Shown: one piece after another, positions 6,468 to 12,527 of the stretch
How the letters are laid out: each line of letters opens with the position of its first letter
Position numbering within the stretch: position 1 is the first letter of the stretch
Assembly: GCA_905234005.1 (NCBI GenBank)
Contig: CAJOFW010000100.1
Location: 1 to 12,527, forward strand
Direction: 5' to 3'
Source of the DNA: an uncultured Oscillospiraceae bacterium
GTDB taxonomy: Bacteria; Bacillota; Clostridia; Oscillospirales; Oscillospiraceae
Length of the DNA stretch: 12,527 nucleotides
Notes under the pieces: generated by a model
What the model was told of the DNA's origin: nothing
The model's input: only the letters and a program-made list of their open reading frames with translations
Databases searched by the model: none
Position numbers and translations under genes: made by a program

Positions 6468-7318
6468 ACTCAAGCCCGAAGCCCCACCAGAGGTCGCCGG
6501 TCATCGGGAAATCCGGCGCGGCCTTCAGCGCGGCGAGGACGAGGGGGCGCGCCTGCCCCGGGCCGTCGTAGAAGAGCGGCGTGCGGACGATGTATTCCTC
6601 CGCCGGGCACCACGCGGCGATGGTGGCGATGCAGGCCGCCGGGTCGGCGTCGGGCACGAGAAGCTCGGTGATCCGGCACACGCCGTCCGCCGTCTCGGCC
6701 GCGGCGACGCCGCCGTCCAGCATGAAGAACTCCGTGCCCGTCCCCTCGAGGTGGTCGTACAGCGCCTCGCCGAACACGGCGTGCGGCATACCGGTCAGGT
6801 ACTGCTCCCGGATGCCGCCGTACTGCCAGCCGGGCAGACGCATGGACATGACGCGGTTTGTCGCGTCGATCTCCGCGCGCGATAACCGTGCCTCACGGAC
6901 GAAGGCCAGCGGCTTTGCGCCGGCCGCGTTCTCGTAGAACGGGTACAGCCCCGGCTCCCGCCGGGAGGACGCAGGCCGCGTCCGCGCCGGACAGCGCCTC
7001 GTCGTTCGCGGCCTTGTAGACCGCCGTGCCTATGCCGCGCCCCCGGTATTCGGGCAGCGTGGCGAGGGCGTAGGTATACGCCGCCGTGAGCCGCTTTTTG
7101 CGGTAGGGCAGGAGCAGCAGCCCCCGCAGGACATACATGGCGGACACGGGCTTCCCGTCCGCCTCCGCGACGACGCAGCCGCCGCCGGGCATCATGTGCT
7201 CGAAGAAGCTGTCGATGTACGCGTCGTCGTCCCCAAAGACGCGCTGCCACAGGGCGCGGAGGGCGGGCCTGTCCGCGTCCGAAGCGGGACGGAGGATGAA
7301 ATCAGACAAATCAGACAT
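6466..7318 (-). pseudogene. GNAT-family N-acetyltransferase, interrupted by a +1 frameshift
   Basis: The first frame begins at ATG 7318 (MSDLSDFILRPASDADRPAL). It carries the GNAT acetyl-CoA loop ATLPEYRGRGIGTAVYKAA near residues 87-105 and then drifts into a non-family tail. The correct continuation, LYPFYENAAGAKPLAFVREA followed by MSMRLPGWQYGG and ending DLWWGFGLE, lies one frame over and ends at 6466. The switch point is the GGGG run (plus-strand CCCC 6949-6952): deleting one G reads GAGLYPFYEN, the usual GNAT pattern. The repaired protein would be 283 aa, a GNAT domain plus a C-terminal domain. No other lesion is visible, so this is a recent mutation or a sequencing/assembly error. Substrate is unknown. 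The start overlaps the end of the DUF2156 gene by 8 bp; last gene of the minus-strand operon. Confidence 0.85.
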
Positions 7319-8216
7319 TTCTTATCACCACGGAATATTTCTCTACCATACGGTCGGGCCGGTAGCTCTCCTTGGACTGGCGGAGGCTGTCGAGACCCAT
7401 GTCGTCCTCGCGGTTGATCCATTCGACGGCGGGGTATTTTTGCCGGACGAGCCGGACGAACTCGCGGTTGATCATCGGGTACGCGCCGTTTATATCCGCG
7501 ATGGCCTTCTCGAAGTGGACGATGAACGTGTGCTCGCACACGCGTTCGCCGAGCGTGAACGCGACGGGCCGGTCACCGACGCGCAGGATGCCGCCGTCCA
7601 TGTCGAGGTCGTCGAAGTGCGCGAGGGCGCGTCGGATGGCCTCGTACTCCGCCTCGGCGCCGCCGTCCACGCTGTCGCCCTTCTCGGCGATCCATCCGTC
7701 AAGGAGGTTGAGGCACGCGGGGAAATCGGCGGGCGTGAGCGGAGAAAACCGCCAGTCGGGGTTCTCGGACTCGAAGCGGTGGATGTGGTTGCGCTTGCCG
7801 TGCAGATGCTTGCCGGCGAGGGTGTCGAGCTTTTCGGCGCTGTACACGTAGTCCCAGACGTCCCGGTCGGGCGTGACCCCGCACCGGCCCGGATACAGCG
7901 CCTCGAGGTCGGGCAGGTGCCCGCCCGTCACGCCGCGCACGACGAACGGAAAGCCGTGCGACGCGGCATAGGCGGCCAGCTCGTCCATGACCGGCGCGAG
8001 CGGGCCTGTGCCGACGGGGTAGGCGAAAAACGGCGCGTCGTTGTAGCCGAGCATCACGACGACGCGGTCGCCGCAGCGGGCGACGTACTGGCTGTAGGCG
8101 TGATCCCACATATAGATGTTCGCGAAGGCAAAATCCGCGCTGGACGAGCCCTCCGCCCACACGAGCGGGACGATCCAGCGCTTGTCCTCGAGGGTCACGG
8201 AATGAAAGTCGATCAT
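7311..8216 (-). CDS. DUF2156 (phosphatidylglycerol lysyltransferase C-terminal-like) protein
   Basis: A 301-aa soluble protein. The sequence (MIDFHSVTLEDKRWI..., WDYVYSAEKLDTLAGKHLHG, KRNHIHRFESENPDW, and the C-terminal YPAVEWINREDDMGLDSLRQ) is the pattern of DUF2156 proteins. These share the double GNAT-like fold of the MprF lipid lysyltransferase catalytic domain. There are no membrane helices, so it lacks the flippase half of MprF; what it acylates or aminoacylates is unknown, and MprF-like lipid modification is only a family suggestion. The ATG at 8216 overlaps the stop of the uracil-DNA glycosylase gene by 4 bp (ATGA), with AGGAG at 8231-8235 spaced 14 nt upstream. It overlaps the downstream GNAT start by 8 bp, so all three are translationally coupled. 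Confidence 0.88.
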   Translation of the reverse strand: MIDFHSVTLEDKRWIVPLVWAEGSSSADFAFANIYMWDHAYSQYVARCGDRVVVMLGYNDAPFFAYPVGTGPLAPVMDELAAYAASHGFPFVVRGVTGGHLPDLEALYPGRCGVTPDRDVWDYVYSAEKLDTLAGKHLHGKRNHIHRFESENPDWRFSPLTPADFPACLNLLDGWIAEKGDSVDGGAEAEYEAIRRALAHFDDLDMDGGILRVGDRPVAFTLGERVCEHTFIVHFEKAIADINGAYPMINREFVRLVRQKYPAVEWINREDDMGLDSLRQSKESYRPDRMVEKYSVVIRNV

Positions 8217-8767
8217 GAAAGCTTTGATAACTCCTGTTGTATGTGCTTGAGGTCAACGAAGGTCTCCGGCCGCTTCGACGGGTCGCGCAGCAGCGCGGAG
8301 GGATGATAGAGCGCCATGGCCTTGCGTCCGAGCACGTCGAACCACTGGCCGTGCTCCCGTGTGATGCGGAAATCGGCGCGGATGAACGCCGTGGCCGCGA
8401 TGCGGCCGAGAAATACGATCAGCTTCGGATCCACAAGATTGATCTGCCGGTACAGCCAGCCCACGCAGGCGGCCTGCTCGTCCGGGAGCGGGTCGCGGTT
8501 GCGGGGCGGACGGCATTTGACGATGTTCGCGATGTAGACCGTCGTGCGGTCAAGGCCGATGATCTCGAGCATGACGTCGAGAAGCTGCCCCGCCGGGCCG
8601 ACGAACGGCTCGCCGCGCAGATCCTCCTGCTCGCCGGGGCCTTCGCCGATGAACATGATGTCGGCGTTCTCGTTGCCGACGCCGAAGACGAGATTCGTCC
8701 GCGTCCGGCCAAGCTCACAGCGCTGACAGCCGGCGCATTCGGCCCTGAGGCTCTGCCAGTCGTCCAT
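8213..8767 (-). CDS. Family 4 uracil-DNA glycosylase (4Fe-4S)
   Basis: Removes uracil from DNA, starting base excision repair of deaminated cytosine. The 184-aa product has the family 4 signature: active-site motif 1 GEGPGEQEDLRGEPFVGPAG (residues 41-60) and motif 2 HPSALLR (155-161). Four cysteines, C14, C17, C85 (VKCRPPRNRDP) and C101, have the spacing that ligates the 4Fe-4S cluster in thermophile family 4 enzymes. Length is standard. The ATG at 8767 lies 1 bp after the stop of the ABC gene; the ribosome binding site is weak, so translation probably depends on coupling to that gene. Its association with an ABC exporter is organisational and not obviously functional. Confidence 0.95.
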   Translation of the reverse strand: MDDWQSLRAECAGCQRCELGRTRTNLVFGVGNENADIMFIGEGPGEQEDLRGEPFVGPAGQLLDVMLEIIGLDRTTVYIANIVKCRPPRNRDPLPDEQAACVGWLYRQINLVDPKLIVFLGRIAATAFIRADFRITREHGQWFDVLGRKAMALYHPSALLRDPSKRPETFVDLKHIQQELSKLS

Positions 8768-8768
8768 A

Positions 8769-10763
8769 TTATTCGAGCTCGGACTGGCCGGTGTAGAGCA
8801 TATAGTACCGGCCCTGCTGCTCGAGCAGCTCCTCGTGGCTGCCGCGCTCGACGATCTCGCCGTGCTCGATGACGACGATCGCGTCGGCGTTGCGCACCGT
8901 GGACAGGCGGTGGGCGATGACGAACACCGTCCGGCCCTCCATCAGCGTATCCATGCCCCGGTCGATGAGCTTTTCGGTGCGTGTGTCGATGGAGCTTGTC
9001 GCCTCGTCGAGGATCATGACCGGGTGTCCGGCGACGGCGGTGCGGGCGATCGCGAGAAGCTGCCGCTGGCCCTGGGACAGGTTCTGGCCGTTGCCCGTGA
9101 TCATCGTGTCGTAGCCGTCGGGCAGGCGGGTGATGAAGCTGTGGGCGTTCGCGGTCTTCGCGGCGGCGACGCACTCCTCGTCCGTTGCCTCGAGACGGCC
9201 GTAGCGGATGTTCTCCATGACCGTGCCGGTGAAGAGGTTCGTGTCCTGCAGCACCATGCCGAGACTGCGGCGCAGAGCGGCCTTTTTGATGTCCCTGACG
9301 TCGATGCCGTCGAAGAGGATGCGGCCCTCGTCGATCTCGTAGAAGCGGTTGATGAGGTTTGTGATCGTCGTCTTGCCGGCGCCGGTGGAGCCGACGAACG
9401 CGATCTTCTGGCCGGGCTTGGCCCAGACCGTCACGTCCTTCAGAATCGGCTTGCCGGGGACGTAGGAGAAGTTTACGTGCTCGATGCGGACGCTGCCCTG
9501 TACCTCGCGGTATTCAAAGCCGCCGTCCTCCCGCGGGAGCTTCCACGCCCAGAGACCGGTGCGCTCGCCGGACTCGCTCTCGGAGAGCGTGCCGTCGTCC
9601 GCCCGGTTGACGGACACGAGCGTGACCGTGCCGTCGTCGAGCTCGGGCTTGTGGTCGATGACCGCGAAGATGCGCTCCGCGCCGGCGATGGCCGAGAAGA
9701 GGTTGATCGCCTGGTTCGACATCATGTTGATCGGCATCGTGACCTGACGGATGTAGTTGAGGTACACGCCGAGAGAGCCGATCGTGAACCGGCCCGCCAG
9801 CGTCATGAAGCCGCCGAGGACGGCCGTCACCGCGTAGCAGATGTTCATGATGGCGTTCATCGTCGGGAAGATGATGGAGCCGAGGAAGTTCGCGAAGATC
9901 GAGTTCTCGCGGTATTCGTCGTTCAGCTCGCCGAAGGCGTCCTTGGCGCGCTTTTCGAAGCTGAACGCCTTGACGACCTTGAGTCCGTCGAGCATCTCCT
10001 CGATGTTGCCGTTCAGGATGCCGAGGGACGACTGCTGCTTCTTGAAGAGGATGCGGGAGTATTTGCCGATGCCCCGCACGAGCAGAAACGACAGCGCGAC
10101 CGTGATGAGCGTGATGATGAACAGCCGCCAGCTCAGCGTGACCATCAGGATGATCGTGCCGACGAACGTGATGATGCCGGACAGAAACTGCACGATGCCC
10201 TGCTCAAGGCACATCTGCACGTTGTCCGCGTCGTTCGAGAAGCGGCTCATGAGCTCGCCGTGGGTGTGGGCGTCGTAGTAGGTGATGGGCAGATCCTGCA
10301 GCGCGGAGAAGAGATCCTTGCGCAGGGCGTTCGTCGCCCACTGGGCGAGATTCATGCACGACCGGGACGTGAAATACGTCGCGGCGGCGCTCACGATATA
10401 GATGCCGGCGAGCAGAAGAAGCTGCATCGCGAGCGCGGTGTAGTCCTTCGATTCCTGCGTGATGAGCGGGACGATGTAGTCGTCGATCAGCGGCTTGAGG
10501 TAGTAGCTCGCGAGCAGCGAGCAGCCGGAGGATATCAGCATGAACAGCAGGATGAATACGATGCTGGACTTGCGCTTGCCGGCGTAGCCGAGGATGCGCA
10601 GGAGCGTGCCCTTCGTGTCCTTCGGGCGGCGGAAGTCACGGCCGCCGCCGGGGCCGGGGCCGCGGGCGATGTTTTTGTAGATGTTCTCGTCGTTTACGTC
10701 CACGCTGTCAACGGCGATGCGTTCCCTGAGCTGGGACAGGATGGATTTTCTCTTCTCAGCCAT
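8769..10763 (-). CDS. ABC exporter half-transporter, catalytically complete subunit with LSQGQ signature
   Basis: A 664-aa membrane ATPase fusing a six-TM exporter domain (about residues 55-370) to an ATP-binding domain (about 425-660). Walker A is GSTGAGKTT (458-466), Q-loop Q506, signature LSQGQ (562-566, in place of LSGGQ), Walker B VMILDE (582-587, catalytic E587 present) and switch H618. A linker of about 40 residues (376-415, including RTGLWAWKLPRED) sits between the halves, as I recall for YfiC/YheH-like members. The N-terminus has a Gly/Pro-rich charged extension (33-52). The ATG at 10763 has AGGAGG (10773-10778) spaced 9 nt upstream and overlaps the partner gene by 8 bp. It should pair with that partner as a heterodimeric multidrug- or lipid-type exporter; the substrate cannot be told from sequence. 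Confidence 0.95.
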   Translation of the reverse strand: MAEKRKSILSQLRERIAVDSVDVNDENIYKNIARGPGPGGGRDFRRPKDTKGTLLRILGYAGKRKSSIVFILLFMLISSGCSLLASYYLKPLIDDYIVPLITQESKDYTALAMQLLLLAGIYIVSAAATYFTSRSCMNLAQWATNALRKDLFSALQDLPITYYDAHTHGELMSRFSNDADNVQMCLEQGIVQFLSGIITFVGTIILMVTLSWRLFIITLITVALSFLLVRGIGKYSRILFKKQQSSLGILNGNIEEMLDGLKVVKAFSFEKRAKDAFGELNDEYRENSIFANFLGSIIFPTMNAIMNICYAVTAVLGGFMTLAGRFTIGSLGVYLNYIRQVTMPINMMSNQAINLFSAIAGAERIFAVIDHKPELDDGTVTLVSVNRADDGTLSESESGERTGLWAWKLPREDGGFEYREVQGSVRIEHVNFSYVPGKPILKDVTVWAKPGQKIAFVGSTGAGKTTITNLINRFYEIDEGRILFDGIDVRDIKKAALRRSLGMVLQDTNLFTGTVMENIRYGRLEATDEECVAAAKTANAHSFITRLPDGYDTMITGNGQNLSQGQRQLLAIARTAVAGHPVMILDEATSSIDTRTEKLIDRGMDTLMEGRTVFVIAHRLSTVRNADAIVVIEHGEIVERGSHEELLEQQGRYYMLYTGQSELE

Positions 10764-12501
10764 CGGACAGCGCCTCCTCTACCTGGGATGTGTAGATCTC
10801 TCTGTAAATGGGACTGGTCTCCATCAGCTCGGCGTGCGTGCCGATGGATTCGATCATGCCGCCCTCGAGCACGACGATCCGGTCGGCGTTCACGACCGAC
10901 GATATGCGCTGGGCGATGATGAACACGGTCGTATCCTTCAGCTCCCGGCGGAAGCTCTCGCGGATGCGGCCCTCGGTGTCGGAGTCGACGGCGCTGGTGG
11001 AGTCGTCGAGGATCAGAATGGCCGGCTTCTTGAGCATGGCCCGGGCGATGCACAGGCGCTGCTTCTGGCCGCCGGAGACGTTCGTGCCGCCCTGGCGGAT
11101 GACCGTGTCGAGGCCGTCGGGCAGCTCGGAGACGAAGTCCCACGCCTGCGCGGCGCGGAGGGCGTCGATGACCTCGTCGACCGTGGCGTCCTCCTTGCCC
11201 CAGAGGATGTTTTCACGGATCGTACCGGTGAACAGGATGTTGTTCTGCAGCACCATGCCGATGCCGCCGCGCAGATCCTCGATGCGGTAATCCCGCACGT
11301 CGACGCCGTCGACGAGAAGCTCGCCGTCCGACACGTCGTAGAAGCGGGGGATGAGGTTCACAAGGCTCGATTTGCCGGAGCCGGTGCCGCCGACGATCGC
11401 GATCGTCTCGCCCGGGGCGGCGGTCAGGGAGATGTTTTTGAGCACCTCCTCGCCGGTGCCGGTGCGGGCGTAGCGGAAGCTGACGTTTTTGAATTCGACG
11501 GAACCGCGGCCCGGGCCGATGACGTGCTCCGCGGCGTCCGGACGGGAGCGGATGTCCGGCTCGGCGTTCAGCACCTCGGCGATGCGCTTGCCGCAGGCGC
11601 GGCTGCGGATGTACTGCATGAGCACCATCGAGAACATCATGACGCTCATCATGATCTGCGTCAGGTAGCTGATGACGGCGAGGAGCTGGCCGGACTGGAT
11701 CTCGCCCGTCGCGACCATGCGCCCGCCGAACCAGTACAGGCAGAGCGTCACGCCGTTTAGGATGATCGTCGCGAGCGGGGTCATTGTGATGATGAGGCCG
11801 ACGGCGCGGAGGTTCGCGTGCGTCAGGCCGTCGTTGGCGCGGCGGAATTTCTCGCGCTCGTAGTGCTGGCGCACGAACGCCTTGACAACGCGGATGGCGA
11901 TCAGGTTCTCCTGAATGTCGGCGTTCATGTCGTCGAGCCGCTGCTGCACGAGCGTGAACAGCTTGTCGACCGAACGCATGACGAGCAGCACGCCGGCAAA
12001 CAGCACCGGCACCGCGATGATGTAGATCAGGGCGAGCTTCGCGCTGTATGTCATGACGATGACGATCGCGACGACGAGCTGGAACGGCGCCTGGATGAAG
12101 GTGCGCATCATCATCTGGATCGCGAGCTGGAGCTGGCGCACGTCGCTGGTGGTGCGGGTGATGAGGCTCGCGGTGGAGAAGCGGTCGATGTCGCCGAAGG
12201 AGAACTCCTGAATGTGGTGGAACATCGCCACGCGCAGGTTCGAGCCGAAGCCGTTCGCGGCGCGGGAGGCGTGCCAGGTGCTCAGAAAGCCGGCGCCCAT
12301 GCTGATGAGCGCGAGCAACGCCATGAGCACGCCGCAGCGGATGATGTAGGCACGGTCGCCGCCGGCCACGCCGACGTCCACGATGTTCGACATAAGCGTG
12401 GGCAGCGCCAGCGTGACGAGCGTCTCCAGCAGGACGAACAGGGGGGTGAGAAACAGGGAATTTTTGTACCTGCCCCAATAGCGGGTAAGTATTTGTCGCA
12501 T
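10756..12501 (-). CDS. ABC exporter half-transporter, subunit with degenerate ATP site
   Basis: A 581-aa YfiB/TM287-like subunit: six-TM exporter domain (about residues 10-310) and ATP-binding domain (about 333-575). Walker A is GGTGSGKSS (371-379) and the signature is canonical VSGGQ (475-479). However, the catalytic glutamate after Walker B is aspartate (LILDD, D500) and the switch histidine is glutamine (IIAQRISS, Q531). These are the classic substitutions of the degenerate-site partner in heterodimeric exporters. The frame opens at GTG 12516, but that codon overlaps the AAGGAG site (12516-12521). ATG 12501, 14 nt beyond it, gives the usual family start MRQILTRYWG and is preferred. It is the first gene of the operon visible here; its promoter lies beyond the window edge. 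The ORF ends inside the start region of its partner (8-bp overlap). Confidence 0.94.
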   Translation of the reverse strand: MRQILTRYWGRYKNSLFLTPLFVLLETLVTLALPTLMSNIVDVGVAGGDRAYIIRCGVLMALLALISMGAGFLSTWHASRAANGFGSNLRVAMFHHIQEFSFGDIDRFSTASLITRTTSDVRQLQLAIQMMMRTFIQAPFQLVVAIVIVMTYSAKLALIYIIAVPVLFAGVLLVMRSVDKLFTLVQQRLDDMNADIQENLIAIRVVKAFVRQHYEREKFRRANDGLTHANLRAVGLIITMTPLATIILNGVTLCLYWFGGRMVATGEIQSGQLLAVISYLTQIMMSVMMFSMVLMQYIRSRACGKRIAEVLNAEPDIRSRPDAAEHVIGPGRGSVEFKNVSFRYARTGTGEEVLKNISLTAAPGETIAIVGGTGSGKSSLVNLIPRFYDVSDGELLVDGVDVRDYRIEDLRGGIGMVLQNNILFTGTIRENILWGKEDATVDEVIDALRAAQAWDFVSELPDGLDTVIRQGGTNVSGGQKQRLCIARAMLKKPAILILDDSTSAVDSDTEGRIRESFRRELKDTTVFIIAQRISSVVNADRIVVLEGGMIESIGTHAELMETSPIYREIYTSQVEEALSDG

Positions 12502-12527
12502 AGGTGTGTTCAGCACTCCTTTTTACA

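Noticed and set aside
7137..8306. 389-codon plus-strand frame opposite the DUF2156 and GNAT genes
   Set aside because: Same type of antisense shadow; the minus-strand products carry recognisable family sequence.
8835..10919. 694-codon plus-strand frame opposite the ABC exporter genes
   Set aside because: Asp/Val/Arg-rich shadow translation without motifs, opposite a clear ABC transporter.

Overview
The window is high-GC bacterial chromosome with strong GC3 bias and AGGAGG-type ribosome binding sites. A single-chain glycyl-tRNA synthetase, a YfiB/YfiC-like ABC pair and a class of intergenic repeat I associate with gut Clostridia suggest a high-GC clostridial Firmicute, perhaps Oscillospiraceae. 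That placement is inference from gene style, not a database match.

Layout, left to right. (1) Positions 41-1856, plus strand: glyS, then a tightly coupled small membrane protein, closed by a perfect 15-bp hairpin at 1876-1910. (2) Positions 1915-3349: a compact, locally AT-rich islet. A 72-aa Xre-type regulator (plus) stands back to back with a 295-aa two-TM coiled-coil membrane protein (minus), followed by a newly called 50-aa ORF. An inverted repeat overlaps a strong sigma70-type promoter in the divergent intergenic region. The islet is bounded by terminators on both sides and is the best candidate here for an undescribed small system. (3) Positions 3351-5348, plus strand: promoter, structured leader, tandem-Mop molbindin and asnS. 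(4) Positions 5349-6467: mntP (manganese exporter) between two direct copies of a 97-bp intergenic repeat (about 94% identical, 1002 bp apart), with a terminator after mntP and an AT-rich stretch with no confident gene. (5) Positions 6466-12501, minus strand: a close-packed operon read right to left. It holds a heterodimeric ABC exporter (581 + 664 aa), family 4 uracil-DNA glycosylase, a DUF2156 protein and a GNAT acetyltransferase broken by one extra base.

How the genes work together: glyS and asnS are ordinary translation genes. The ABC pair should form one exporter with one consensus and one degenerate ATP site. The Xre protein probably represses the divergent membrane-protein promoter. 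The minus operon is translationally coupled throughout (8-bp, 1-bp gap, 4-bp and 8-bp junctions). No RNA genes, CRISPR arrays or insertion sequences with a transposase were seen.
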